Shown here: piece after piece, positions 44,434-59,400 of the stretch
How the letters are laid out: each line of letters starts with the position of its first letter
Numbering within the stretch: position 1 is the first letter of the stretch
Source: Paragorgia papillata
Lineage: Eukaryota; Cnidaria; Anthozoa; Scleralcyonacea; Coralliidae
DNA: 64,000 nt
Direction of reading: 5' to 3'
Assembly: GCA_035771165.1 (NCBI GenBank)
Contig: JAWNZC010000111.1
Coordinates: forward strand, 496,001-560,000
Made by a program: the position numbers and the translations under genes
Notes under the pieces: model-generated
Seen by the model: only the letters and a program-made list of their open reading frames with translations
Databases searched by the model: none
What the model was told of the DNA's origin: nothing

Positions 44434-47400
44434 GTTCTTCTACATTTCAAAGACCACCGTAAAGTTGTGAATGTAAACAGAAATTCTAGTTTGAATGAGT
44501 TTTTGTCTGCTGCAAGTCAAGCATTTGGTCTAAATAATACAGATGTTTTCGTGCAAAAATATGACGAAGAGTGGGGAGAGAGAGTAGATGTTGAAAACTT
44601 GGAGCAGGTTGTTAACAGGGATAAATTATTTCTCTGTGAGGTGCATGGATCATCTTCTGACTCAGTGAAATTAGTGAATGTGAGTATTGTTATTAATAAT
44701 AATAATCTTTATTTCATTCCATAAAAAAAACGTTAAAGGTTACAATTGTAAAAAAATAAAATATAAAAACATTGATCATAAAAACACATATACTTCCACT
44801 AGTTTTACCAAAAATCACGTATGGCCTGCCAGTTTTATGCTGCCAGTGTTGGTGACCTAAGTACAATTAACTGCTTTTTAAAATAGGTGATCTATTTCAA
44901 CTTGTGAATAGCCTTCCTTTCTGAGGATTCTTATTATATAAAGGCATTTTATATTTAATATAATTAATGTATTAATAATTAATCTGTAGTGTTTGGGCCC
45001 ATGTTTATGTGCAACATGTCTGCTCTTGCCCTATACATGGTAGATATTTCTCCTTTTTTATCAATTCCACATTGAATGTTAACAAATTATTTTTGGGGGT
45101 ACCAATAATATATATTTTTTGCAGGAAAATGTCGATGAATCTATTGCTGAAACAGGTAAATTAATGCTGTTGTTGTCTGTGTGACTTGGTCAAGAATGTA
45201 TTCCCAGTTTTAAAATTAATAGTCGGAGAACCTTAGAAGAGAAGTATTAATATTTGTGTCAGTGAAACTTGCTGCCCATTATTGTCAGTGTCTTTGTTTT
45301 ACAGTTTATTGGATTCTATGAGTATCAACTAAAAGCTAAGGTGTCACATACCGGTACCCTGTCATCTTAACTCTCTGGCGTTAATGGTGCTAACAAGTTC
45401 CAGCACTACTTTATTGACTGTTATATCACATTCCAGGATTTTAGACATTCTCATTCAACTCATTCGTTTTGTTTTACATGAGGGTACCAGGTGCAACTTT
45501 CTGGATTTGGAAAAAAAGGGATAGAGGCGACAAACCATGACACGTCCCTTGGTTACATTGTTTACCAAAAATTGACAAGCAACTAACATAGTCTTTTTTC
45601 ATTTTATTTTTAGCAGATAAACAATATGTTACTTTAATGAAGGAAAATGTAGCTTATGCAAAGAAAGGTAAAATGTGAATGCATGTACACAGCTTATACT
45701 TGATCGGTCATATGTCAAATTGAGTGGTTTCATTTCTTTATGACATTATGTCTGTTGGTTTGGAAACGCTACTTGAGGCAAATGTCATCACTATTGCATG
45801 TGTGACGCAAGATATTTATAGCGAGTGGCGCGACTGTAGGTTGCTATGCGCTTTAGCGATTGCGTGAGAGTAAGGAATGTTAATTCAAGTGCGTTTTCTT
45901 AGCTATAATAACAACCCTCCCATTTTTGGTAAGTTAGTTCTAGTGTGGACGCTATTGTGATAGCAACTGTTCGGCATTTGGCCATTATCTTCTATCTGCG
46001 CTAGTAATTCAACTTCTACATAATTCAAGCCTCTATTCAAGTCTAATTTGGTGCGTGTGCAAACCAAAGTGAGTACCCTAGCTATTTCTTCTTTACTATT
46101 ATAACATTGGGTTGTTGCTGTTAGGCCATAATGTGTTGTTCGATAATTCTATTTACAATACGTTTATAGTTAATGTTGTATTCTAGCATGCGTGTTACCA
46201 TTTTATTGCTTGTAGTTGTACTGCATGCTTTATGTTATATTTACGCAATGATAACCGTAGTGTACGTATAGTTATTCTTAATTATCGTGTTATTTAGTTC
46301 GAACCTACATTTCTACATTGTTCTACACCTACATCTACAAATCGTCAATCTACTATCTATCTACATAACGTGAACATTATCGGATTCAAATAGACTGCTA
46401 AATTGTTAATCGTCGACCATTCAATCTACTTTAAACTCTACAGTCTATGTTATTAAAGGAACATTACTTAAAATTTAACTGTCTCTGTGTTCACGCTGTT
46501 GTCAACTGTCAAGAATTTTGTCGAGTTCGATTTAACCTACGCACCTTTCTACCCAAATGTGATCCAATTGGATTCTTAGTATTGTTTAGTTTATTCTGTC
46601 CTTGCGGATTACATAAGTTCGAATTTGATGCACCGTGAAGGAATTCGAAGAATTTGTTGACTGTTTCGTGACAGCTAACACCCAGGTGCACATCACATCT
46701 CATCACATGTGTCTCATCGTGTGATCAAGGGAAGGAAGACAATTTCCTGTTTAATTATCACGTCGTGTTCAATAAAGCTAATTAGGTTAATTAACACATA
46801 GTAATGGATTTCGGAAGCGAACAATCAATGGATCAGTTAAAAAAGGCGCGAAATACCGCCAAAGCAAATGTGACGAGAAAGGTCAATAAACTTAATGAGT
46901 TAATGACAGCGAGTGATAACGTCGATACTGTGAAAGAAGTCACGAAAGAGCTCAACGAAGTTTCGAAAGAATTTCAAGCTGCACACGATGCTTATCACAA
47001 ATTAATTAAAGATGAACAAGGGCTGCAAGAATCCACGCTGTATTTTAATTCGGTTAAAGAACTAATCACAGAACTCGAAAGGGAAATCGATTCGTGGCTC
47101 GCGCAACCAGACCACCAAATACCGTCGGGAAAACAAAGTCTGGACATCCGTCCAGATGATTCTATAAGCAATGCCGGATCGTTCACCTCATCGCGCTCTC
47201 GCGCACGGTCAAAAACCAGCTCGATAAGAAGTTCAGTCAGCGCAAAGGCAAGAGCTGCCGCAAAACAAGCAGCGCTAAAGGCAAAGGCTGCCGCCCTGCG
47301 AGAATTGCACGAGCTTCAATTCGAGGAGCTCAGAATTCAACAAAGGAAAACCGAAGTAGAGCTTCAAGCTGAGATAGCAGTAGCCGAAGCCGAGAAAAGG

Positions 47401-50400
47401 GCCTACGAGCAATCTGCAGCTGATGAAGCGCGCGACTTTCATTTGCATCGTGGCAACAACATTCAAGACAGACCGCTGGCTGTTCAATCCCAGCACGTCA
47501 GGTCTGTGTCAACCCCCTTGGAAGGGACTTCTACAGGAAATCCAGTCCAGCAGAGACCACTCAGTGAGCAACCAAGGCATCACCCGAAGGAGACGCCAGT
47601 CTCAACCAAGCAACCGCTCAATCCTCGTCTACCTGAATGGGTTCCTGATCAGACATCTCCGCCTCAGCAATATAGCGGTAATTTCCAAGATCACTCATTT
47701 CAACGGCTGATGGAAACGCAAGATCTTCAGAACCACTCCCTTCAGCAATTGATACAGCAACAGCAACAAGGTGTTATGGCGCTTACACTACCGCAGCCTA
47801 CTATGAAAGTCTTCAGTGGAAACCCCATCGATTACTGTGACTTTATTAAGGCCTTCGAGCATCTTATCGAAGAGAAAACGCTACGTTCAAGTGCTCGCCT
47901 GTATTACCTGGTGCAATACACCTCTGGTCCTGCACAGGAACTTATGAAAAGCTGTCTGTCCATGCGAGACGATTAAGGCTACGTCCAAGCGAGAAAGTTG
48001 TTGAAGGAGAGGTATGGTCAGAGCTACAGAATTGCTGCAGCGCACGTGCAGTCATTAACGGACGGGCCACCAATAAAGTCAGAGGATGGAGCCGCACTCC
48101 AACAGTTCTCCATACAACTGACGAGCTGTACCAATACATTAAGGGAAATCGGTTACCTTAATAAGTTGGACAACCCAGAAAACCTGAAGAAAATCATCGA
48201 TCGGCTTCCGTTTGGAATTAGGCTGAATTGGCGAGATGTTGTCGACCGCATTGTGGAAAAGGAGGGAAGAGATGTGATCGTCAAAGACATAACGGACTTT
48301 GTCACCGCTAAAGCAAGGGCAGCTACCCACCCAATATTTGGAAGAGTCATAAACGAGAACAGGACCAAACAAGCTAACGGCAAACCCAAGCGGCAACTTG
48401 GTCCTAGAGCTAACGGTTTCGCAACCCAAGGCGACCAGCCATTTCCTTAAGGGTCAACAAGGAAAATCGAGTGTCCTTTGTGTTACGGTAGCCATTGGTT
48501 ATCACGTTGCGACAAGTTTCGCAAGCAGTCTCTAGACGAAAGGAAGAAACTCATCAGGGACAAGAAACTTTGTATAAACTGTCTCTCAGTCGGCCATTTT
48601 GTGCGTTTCTGCCCCAAGGATAGTTTCTGCAAGGTGCAAGGATGCACCGGGAAGCATTCAACCTTTCTCCACCCCAAGACTACCCCAAACGACCGCGACA
48701 ACAACGATGAGAAAGCGAGTGCAAATAAAGCAGCAAGCAAAGAGCCAGAACATGAAAGTAGTTCCAGCTGAGACCTGAGATGGTGGAAACCTACGCGTTT
48801 CTAGACTCCGGCTCGAACACTTCCTTTTGCACCGAAAGCCTTCTAAAGAAGCTCAACCACGAAGGAAAGAAAACAAGGCTATCCCTGACGACTATGCAAG
48901 GCGAAAATACTCCCATTGAATGTTCCGTAGTCGAGTTGGAAATGTTCGATCTGGGCAATCAAAATCTAGTCGAGCTACCGATGGTGTACTCCAGGCCGAG
49001 TTTACCTATCCGGCCCGACGCTATTGGCAAACAAGAAGACGTCGACCGCTGGCCATATCTTAAAGGAATAACTATCCCGCACATTGAAGCCGAGGTCGGT
49101 CTACTGATAGGTAGTGATGTACCGCAAGCTCTACAGCCGAGAGAAGTAAGACAGAGCGAGAATGGAGGTCCCTTCGCCACAAGAACTGTGTTAGGTTGGG
49201 TCCTAAACGGTCCACTCGGCAGGGAAGAAACCAAAGTTCCTACTGCGAATTACGTTCGAGGAGATGATGCCCTGAGCCAGCAGTTTGAAGAATTCTGTAA
49301 CATGGAATTTAACGATTTATCCCACGAATCAAAAGCTTCCATGTCGCAGAACGATCGGAGAGCATTGACCATCATGGAACAAACGGTGAAGATGGAAAAC
49401 GGCCATTACGAGATGGCATTACCATGGAAAAACTATCCACCACATCTACACAACAACAAATCGTTGGCAGAACAACGTGTTCGCCCATTAAAGAGACGGC
49501 TACAACGGGATCCAGTGGTGCTAGAAAAATACAAGAAGTTTATGGACGATCTATTAAGTAAGGACCACGCAAGAAAGGTGTGCAGTCAAGATCTTGGACC
49601 ACTGCAAACCCACTGGTATCTCCCACATCACCCAGTGTTCCACCCGCTGAAACCCGATAAGGTCAGAGTAGTCTTTGACTGCTCTGCGAAGCATCGCAAC
49701 CCTTCGCTCAATGACCAGTTGTTACAGGGGCCGGACCTGACCAACTCTCTCGTCGGCGTGCTGACCAGATTTAGAAAGGAACCAGTAGCTCTGATGGCTG
49801 ACATTGAAGCGATGTTCTACCAGGTACGCGTCCGCCCAAGCGACTGTGATGCTCTGAGGTTCCTGTGGTGGCCGGATGGCAACCTTGACAACCCGCCGGA
49901 AGAGTACGAGATGCGAGTTCATTTATTTGGTGGTGCATCTTCCCCAAGTTGCGCTAACTTTGCACTGAAGAAGACGGCCAAAGACAACGAAGCAGATTTC
50001 GAGCCCCAAGTCGTAGAAACTGTCGAACGCAACTTTTATGTCGATGATTGTCTGAAATCAGTCAGTGAAGAAGACGAAGCCGTCAAGCTTGCGAAACAAC
50101 TACGCGAGCTTCTTGCAAGAGGAGGATTCAAGCTCACAAAATGGCTCTCAAATTCGAGAAAGGTCATTGAGTCACTACCTGAATCAGAAAGAGCTTCACT
50201 GGTCAAGAATCTAGATTTTGACAGTTGGTCTGTCGACAGAGCGCTCGGTGTCCAGTGGAATATATCGTCCGATCAGTTCGGATTCAAGATCGTCACAAAC
50301 AACCGACCCGCTACAAGAAGAGGTATACTGTCCATCGTCAGCTCTGTTTACGATCCGTTGGGATTCGTCGCTCCATTCATATTTCAAGCCAAACTCATCC

Positions 50401-53400
50401 TGCAAGACCTCTGTCGTAAGAAGTTGGACTGGGACGACGAAATTCCAGCCGAGTTCCTGAATCGTTGGAAAACCTGGCTACAAGAGCTACCCAAGTTGGA
50501 GCAACTCGCAGTCGACCGCTGTTTCAAGCCATCGACCCTAGGAGAAATTGCGTCTAACCAACTCCATCACTTCCCAGACGCATCACAGCATGGTTACGGA
50601 GCTGTTACGTACCTCAGAGTTGAAGACAACAACGGTAACGTGAAATGTTCGTTCGTCATGGGCAAATCGAGACTTGCGCCGATCAAACCAGTGACAATCC
50701 CCCGGATGGAGCTCTCAGCAGCAGTCGTGGCAACAAAGCTGGATCGAATATCTCGACAAGAGCTAAGTTTGCCGATCGACCAGTCGTTCTTCTGGACCGA
50801 CAGTACGTGCGTGCTACGCTACATAGAGAACCAAGACAAGCGATTCCAAACCTTTGTGGCGAACCGGGTCGCTGCAATCCACAACGCATCTTCTCCGTCT
50901 CAGTGGAATTACGTCAACACGCAACTGAATCCAGCAGACGATGCATCGAGAGGCGTGTCAGCAGATTCCCTTGACCGTTGGATACAAGGACCAGATTTCC
51001 TAATTCAGTCAAGTGAGACATGGCCACAGAGACCTGCTGATATGACTGCCAACATTCGTGATGACGATCCAGAGGTCAAGGACTCGATCGTGTACGCAAG
51101 CGAACTCTCTGATCAAGATCCTATCGCAAAGATTATCGAACGATTTTCGTCATGGAGTCATCTGAAGAGAGTCGTAGCGTGGATACTTCGATTCAAGGCA
51201 ATCCTGCAGCACTTAAGCAAGATACGAAAGGCCGGAGAGCCAGTCGAGATCCAGTCAACCAGCGCAGTCATTCCTATCAACGTGACGGAGCTAAAAAATG
51301 CTGAAACCGAGATTCTCAAACATGTACAGAGCCAGTGCTTTAGAGAGGAATATGATATTCTCAACCAAGTCGATCAGCCGACCGACACAAGAAAACAGAA
51401 GGTGCTGAAGAAGTCCAGTAGCATTTTTAAGCTCGACCCAATGCTAAGTGACGCCCTCATACGCGTTGGAGGCCGCCTGCGACGAGCACCAATCAACAGC
51501 AATGCAAAACACCCGGTTATCCTACCAAAAAAACCACCACGTGGTGAAACTCATTGTCAAGTATTACCACGACATGTCTGGGCACTCGGGCCTAGAATAT
51601 ACCTTGTCTCTTGCAAGACAAAGGTATTGGATCATCAACGCAAGACCAACCGTACGGAGAATTCTCAACGAGTGCTTCAGCTGCAGAAAACGACAGGCGC
51701 CTGTGGGTCAACAGAAAATGGCAAACCTGCCTGAAGATCGGACAACGCCTTCAAAGCCACCGTTCACCTACTCCGGAGTAGACTGTTTTGGTCCGTTCGA
51801 AGTGCGACGCAGAAGAACCACCGTGAAGCGATATGGTGTACTATTCACATGCTTAACCCTCTGTGCCATCCATCTCGAAGTAGCAAGTTCGTTAGACACA
51901 GAGTCATTCATCAACGCCCTGCGGAGATTTATTGCGAGAAGAGGTCAACCTGAGGAGATGCGATCGGATAACGGCGGTAACTTCGTAAAAGGTGAGAAGG
52001 AGCTACGCGGAGCAGTTAAAGAGTGGAATCAGTCGCAGATCCACGACTTTCTCCTACAGCGAAACATCAAGTGGACGTTCAATCCACCTACCGGCTCCCA
52101 CCACGGCGGGGTGTGGGAGAGATGTATCAGAACTACGCGAAAGGTCATGAAGGCTCTGATGAAAGAGCAAGTGCTAGACGACGAAGGCCTCAACACTCTG
52201 ATGTGCGAAGTCGAGTCGATAGTGAATGGGCGGCCAATCACTAAACTATCAGACGACCCACGAGACCTGGAACCTCTGACCCCTAACCACCTGCTGCTGC
52301 TACAAGCCGGACCTACAGTTCCACCTGGGACCTTTTCCAAGCAAGATAACTACAGCCAGCGGTGGCGTCAAGTACAGTATCTAGCGGACGTGTTCTGGCG
52401 GCGCTGGATAAGAGAGTATCTCCCGTCCTTACAAGAACGGCAGAAATGGAATAAGCAGCAGAGAAACCTCGCGGTAGACGACGTCGTGTTAGTCCTCGAT
52501 GACAAAACTCCACGAAACACCTGGCCACTTGGACGCGTCCTGGAGGTGTACACCAACCGCAAGGATGGACTCGTGCGCTCCGTGAAGCTGAAGACCCGTA
52601 CAACCGAGCTTGTACGACCTGTCAACAAGATCGTGTTACTGGAGGCCGCTGACGCCGCAAGAAAGGATAAGTAGACTCATTAGATTTAATTATAATGAAC
52701 ACTGTAGTGACCACTAGTACGGACAATTGCAACATTAATCATTATTGAACATTATTAGTTATTAATAGTTGTATTAGTTTAGTTTACTCAGTATTTGTTT
52801 CAAAACCGTAATAGTATTCTTTTTGTAAAGGCTACCCCGTATAGTATCGCCTTTAAGGGGCCGAAATGTTGGTTTCGAAACGCTACTTGAGGCAAATGTC
52901 ATCACTATTGCATGTGTGACGCAAGATATTTATAGCGAGTGGCGCGACTGTAGGTTGCTATGCGCTTTAGCGATTGCGTGAGAGTAAGGAATGTTAATTC
53001 AAGTGCGTTTTCTTAGCTATAATAACAACCCTCCCATTTTTGGTAAGTTAGTTCTAGTGTGGACGCTATTGTGATAGCAACTGTTCGGCATTTGGCCATT
53101 ATCTTCTATCTGCGCTAGTAATTCAACTTCTACATAATTCAAGCCTCTATTCAAGTCTAATTTGGTGCGTGTGCAAACCAAAGTGAGTACCCTAGCTATT
53201 TCTTCTTTACTATTATAACATTGGGTTGTTGCTGTTAGGCCATAATGTGTTGTTCGATAATTCTATTTACAATACGTTTATAGTTAATGTTGTATTCTAG
53301 CATGCGTGTTACCATTTTATTGCTTGTAGTTGTACTGCATGCTTTATGTTATATTTACGCAATGATAACCGTAGTGTACGTATAGTTATTCTTAATTATC

Positions 53401-56400
53401 GTGTTATTTAGTTCGAACCTACATTTCTACATTGTTCTACACCTACATCTACAAATCGTCAATCTACTATCTATCTACATAACGTGAACATTATCGGATT
53501 CAAATAGACTGCTAAATTGTTAATCGTCGACCATTCAATCTACTTTAAACTCTACAGTCTATGTTATTAAAGGAACATTACTTAAAATTTAACTGTCTCT
53601 GTGTTCACGCTGTTGTCAACTGTCAAGAATTTTGTCGAGTTCGATTTAACCTACGCACCTTTCTACCCAAATGTGATCCAATTGGATTCTTAGTATTGTT
53701 TAGTTTATTCTGTCCTTGCGGATTACAATGTCCACCATATTGCAATTTTGGTCAGTCATGGGCCATTTTGATCAGTCATTGTCCAATGATCAACAGTAAT
53801 TTCCAGCTGTGTATACAACAGTAAACAATGAATAAATTAAGACACTTAAATTTGCAGGTATCAAAGAGCATTTGGATGATATTGCACTGCTACAGAATGT
53901 TATGGACATTCAAAGACCAACTTTTTTTCTTTCAACATTACTCTATTTCAGATAAGACCCTGGAGTATGTCAGTGTAACTAAATTGTTAGGCGTGAATAT
54001 TCACAAAAAATATCAAGTGGGACAAGCTGCTTAAAACCCATAAATTAGAATAGTTATGAATTCTTATATATATTTTTCAGCTGCAACCCAGAAAACTCTA
54101 TGTTTCGAGGGTGGTCAAATAATGCTTGGACCAGCTATACAGGTACAACAAATTAGATAATATTTTCAATACAATACACATGATTGTGTTGCAAAGATAA
54201 CACTTGATGTTCCATGATGATGTTGAAGGATTTTTCTCAGGCAGTGAAGAATTAAAGGGTCAATTAAACTTCATTTTCACGAAATTGAGTTCCGAAATTG
54301 AAAAAGATTCTCCATCCAAAAAGTAAAAATAACAACTGTATAATATATGTTGTTGTACGTTTCACACAATTAAGTGACAATAATGCATCAGTCAAATCGA
54401 AGGTGTAACATCCCCCCCTGGGCATATACCCGGGCATTTGACTTTAGGACTTTTGAGGGCTCAAATTCCCCACAGTCGGGCAAAAAGCATGGTTCAAATG
54501 CCCTACATTAAAAGGCCAACTGGTGTTAGTCCAATTACCTACATCTTATTCAAAAAATCTTGCATTTCACAATCGCTAAAATGTTTTTCCTCTTCAAATA
54601 ATGTTTTCATTTGCAAACCATTTAAGCTTTCATAATTAAAAACCGGTCAAACTAGGATAGAAGATGGCAAATATCGCAAGATATTTGTACTCGCTCCAGT
54701 CTTACTCCAGTGATATTTTGTGCCCCTCTCGATGCAGTTGGATAATAATTACAGTTAAACTGTCTTGTTTTCTTTAAAGGCAGCATCTGTGGCACATATT
54801 ACCCAGACAGTCACATTAGACCCAGAACAAATACGCAAGAAATCACAGATATATCAGCTTAAGCCCGATGACAAGTTACTTGATTACCATAGAGCTATAA
54901 ACGAGGCTTCGTTTGAGATTGCAATGAAGAATCCATCTTTGTTGTGCTCTAAATCGGAATTGCAAAAGCAGGCAAGGGTGAAAGTCCATGAAGAGGGGTT
55001 TGGTTACAAGAAGAACAGTTCTAGATCCAAACAATTTGGTGTACCTCAGACTAAAAATCAGCGTGATAAGTTAGATTTAAGGCAGAAGAGGATGGAACAG
55101 GTCCAAGAGGACTTAAAGGAAGTTGACATGCAGCTCTCTTATGCCGTAAAGCAACGTGAAAGGTGCGCTAATGTAAAGGAGTTCAGTAAAGCACTTGACG
55201 TTTCAAAGGAGCTAGATGACCTGAGGAAAAAGAAAAGAAAATACCAAGAGGAGCTAACTTTGCTACAGAAAAAAGAGGCTTCAGCTAAGCGAGTGAAGAA
55301 GTTCAGAGAGAGCCAAAAAATAAAAGGTGATAAACAGGATGCCCAACAAAGCGCCTTAATACGTCATTTCACATGCACAAAATCAGCAATAGTTGTTGAG
55401 GAATCAACAAATGGGAAGGAAGTCAGAGAACCCGGAATCGCTGTAACAGAAGTTGAGGAACCAGCTACTGCAGCCACTGAGAAGGCTACAATCCAAGATC
55501 AAGAAATGACCAATGTAGCTCCACATGTTTCTTGTGGCTCCAATGACATAAACAAGCCTGAAGATATTGAGGGAACCGAGAAAAAAAGCAGCGAGGATTT
55601 TTAGTTCCCCCCCTGATGTGCACCAAGAGAGCAAAAATGTATGTGAATCAGTGGGGGATGCTAGAGCTATTGATGAGGAAACATTTATTAAGTTTATGGG
55701 CAATCTTCGTTTGAACTTAAGTGGTCAGAACAAGAGTTCTGGGGATGATCGATTGTACATTTCACGAATGACAGCTGTGTCTTTGGAGGAGTATAATAAA
55801 TATAGAGCTGAGTATTGCATAAGGTATCATAAAGAGCAGTGCAAAGAATGTGCTGCACTGATGAATATGGCATCAATCATTTGCCAGGAAGGAATAGTTA
55901 AACTATCTGATGTTTACAAGAAACAGTTTCCTGATAAAAAATATCAGTCAGACAAGGCCGTGAGAAGAATAATGCAATTACCAGTTGTTGTTTTAAAGCA
56001 CAAGCATCTCTATGTTACAGGCCTAACACCAGATTTGGACTACAGGACCTTAGTGAACTGGATCGCAAAGACAATGCCAAATGAAACAAACGTGCAGCAT
56101 CTTGACAAGGATACGTTAAAATCGTTATGTGAGCTGGCATCGAATGAATCCGATAGACGATTGATAGAATCTGCTGCCACTTGGAGATTGTCTGGCAAGC
56201 AAGCCAAGAAAAGGTATGGAATTGATGATAATAATGCCAAACAAAACGAAGTGAGAGAAGCAATTGTCAAATCACAACAGATCCATGCCGAGATCATGAA
56301 GCTTGCGCAGCTTGAAGAGACAGCCCTTTTACAATCCATGGGTATTGAAGATAATGCATCTGATGCAGAAAGTTTGGATGACGAGAGTGATTTAGAAAGT

Positions 56401-59400
56401 GCCGTGGAAAGCGATTCAGGTGACTCCCTTTCCACAATAAGAGATGGCAACAATGATAGTGGTGCAGAAAGACAGTCTCGACCGGATGTCAGTGGTGCGG
56501 AAAGACCGGATGTCAGTGGTGCAGAAAGACAGTCTCGACCGGATGTCAGTGGTCATGCAAGCTTCAATCCTGATGACCTGTCCAAAGCTGCTGCCGTTAT
56601 TGCAAATCCAGCACCATCAAATGAGACACTCCTCTTGTGGCTGAGGGACAACCGTTTGAACTGGTTTTCATTTTTCGACGATGTTTCGCTATATCTAAGA
56701 GTCTACACCCAAGACGTTCTTCATCAAGTGTTATTAGATTTCACCGAATATTTGTCAACGGATGTCTGTGATCTAACTGAAGATGAGGAGAGAGCAGTTG
56801 AGGTATCACGACAGGCATTTCATGAGTATAAACGTCGAGAGCCAACATTGATAGAGGGAAGTGAAGTGCTATCTGACTCCGAAAATGAAGACTCTACTGC
56901 ACCCTTGCCCAGACAAATGCCTTCACTCGTTTCCAAGGAAGGATTGGAATCAATAAAGCAAACAAGAGCAGCTATCAGAAGGAAAGCGAAAAGAGAAGCA
57001 GCAAAACAAATAGCACAAAACAGCATATTGAAAAGAAAAATACCAAAACGAACAAGCCGTATAATTAAGGAACATCCGACTATTGGCAAAGACATTGAGG
57101 ACTTTGTTGTATCAAAGAAAGTGGGCGCTGATGCTTGGAGAAGGACGGGGGTATTAACTTTTGATGGGAGTCGAACTAGAGGGAAACAAGTAACTTACAG
57201 AGGCATCCAGGAACATCTCCAAGAAAAGTATTCCTGTAAAATTAGCTATGGAACAGTGGTACAGTTGTGTGTCATTCGGAGCAAGCGACGTATCTCTGCG
57301 AAAAGGTACAAGGGTGTAGCCAAGGTCACCTGCCGGAAATCGAGGAAGGGGTTTTCCATAAAGCTGAACCCAGATGCACACTGGAGCAGCGCTTTTTATA
57401 AAGGCATTGATCTCTTACAACTGAAAGATGGAAGAGATAAACTGTTACTCAATCGTGATGATCAGGCCGGATTCAGGTTAGACACTACCTTTACCCATAA
57501 GCAAGGCAAATGCATAACACTAGAAAATGCGCCATCATTAACGACCAGAACAGACTTTGTGAATACGTATTCATCCATGCTACAGACTACCTCCTACCTT
57601 TTCATGAAGTCTGATACAACAGATAAGGCTTGTGCTGGAGTGGTCAAACCACATTTCATATTTCCAAAGAACCCTACTCAACATATGATTGACCTTGAAA
57701 TGTCGGAAAGCAGCATGCCCAGTTACTTCGAGGACAGGCCAATAGATTGCATACGCGTTGATGGGGCTACTGATGAAGGACCAAGTCACCTCGAAGTACA
57801 GTTTCTTTGGACCGAGAGGCACTTGCTAAAACAGAAAATCTGCACAATTGTTTCGTCTCGGCATAGTGGTGGATCATACCTAAATGAGGTGGAATTGATG
57901 AACGGCTGTATTGCCAAAGCGCATGCAAACCTGTTTATTCCTTCTACTCTAGCTGGGAACAATTTCGATACCAATGGCCTGGACACCAATAAATTAAATG
58001 AGAATTTAGAAATCGCAACAGATGTCTATATTGATCGAGTAAATGGGGCACCATGCTGTGGCACCACACTCCAACTGTACAAAGGAGGGAAGAAAGAGGT
58101 CATGATTGAAAGAAGGCCAAGCCTTTTAATCTTCCTTAGAGGTAGTACAGAGGACAAACAACAGTTGAAAAAGAACAACCCAGATCTCTACGAATACTTT
58201 GAACGTATTTGGATGGTCCGAGAAAGCCACATGAAGAAGGATCTGCCAGGGAACTATCTGTTAGTGCTGAATTTGTGTTACCAACGCGGATGCCCTCATC
58301 CTTTGTGTGGCGACGAGACAGCCGGAAGAGATCTGATGTGGTATGACAACGGACCGCCATTAACGTACTTACCGATACCAATCACTGACCCAAAACGACC
58401 TTGGGGTGGCAAGTGCCAAGAGTGTGCAAAGTTCTGTGCTGGCCATTACCTGAAGCCCAACGATCATGCAGAGTTTGTTGCAGAACATGGCCTGACAATT
58501 TCGAAGCCTCCTAGTATTATAATCAGAGAAGCGTTTTACGAATCCCTAAAGAAGGGGAGAGCTTTGTCAGAGGAAAAGATGTTGGAAGTGACAAGGAAGA
58601 CATTGCTTCCGTTAGAAGAACTACAAATGCATGTAGAACATCTAAAACTGACGGCAGAACGGAGAAAGGAGGGTGCAAAGAAGGCAGCCACTACCCGAAA
58701 AAACAATGCAAAGACAAAAGGGAAAGCCAAGAAATCCACCAAAGCAAGTGAGTATTTGAATTCCATATATAGTTTTTGCTATATCGTTTTTAACAAAATG
58801 TGTTCTGATAAAGTAAACAACTTCCTTATTCATTTCATCAGAAACTCCTTCTGTCGATACATCTGTTTGGTGCTGGTGCCAGGAGAGGGAGCATGGTGAC
58901 ATGATTTTATGCGAAGGAGACGCCTGTCAAATAAAATGGTTTCATTTTGAATGCGTCGGGCTCCTCTTCAGTCCAGCCTTTCCCTGGTATTGCCCTGACT
59001 GTAAAGGTGGGTGTATTATACGTCTTCTTAGGGTACTCATGACAACACACTATAGTGACTAATTGCCACTAAAAATGCACTTATTAAGTAAGTCATCTTA
59101 TGAAAGGCAAACGTAATATCTTGGTTGGTATAAGAAAATACAAACATATCATGCTATCATCTTCTTTTTTGTAGTTGATACCGAGCAGTATTGCTTCTGC
59201 AATCAAGGAGAGTTGGGGATGATGTTAGGCTGCGACAACAGCCAATGCCCAATCGAGTGGTTCCATCTGTCCTGCGTTGGTATGAAAGTTCCCCCAACGG
59301 GTAATTGGATGTGTCCGAAATGTGAGTAGGTTGCTGTGAAACATTTAAAGTTTAAAACGTTTTTTTTTGTATTTTATGCCAACAATTTTATATAAACATA

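Larger units (their letters stand above)
45752..53727 (+). mobile_element. BEL/Pao LTR retrotransposon, full length, frame-broken, in an intron
   Basis: LTRs of 862 bp (45752-46613) and 861 bp (52867-53727), TGTTGG to TTACA, almost identical by eye. A 5-bp target duplication ATGTC flanks the element (45747-45751 and 53728-53732). The internal region encodes a BEL-type gag-pol in several frames with at least two in-frame stops and two frameshifts. It lies in the intron between exons 45614-45667 and 54081-54142 of the PHD-transposase gene, in the same orientation. No envelope-like frame was seen. Confidence 0.95.

Noticed and set aside
46447..46638. 63-codon frame in the BEL LTR, also present at 53561
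   Set aside because: Present only because the LTR is duplicated. No start context or homology, and it is in a non-coding part of the element.
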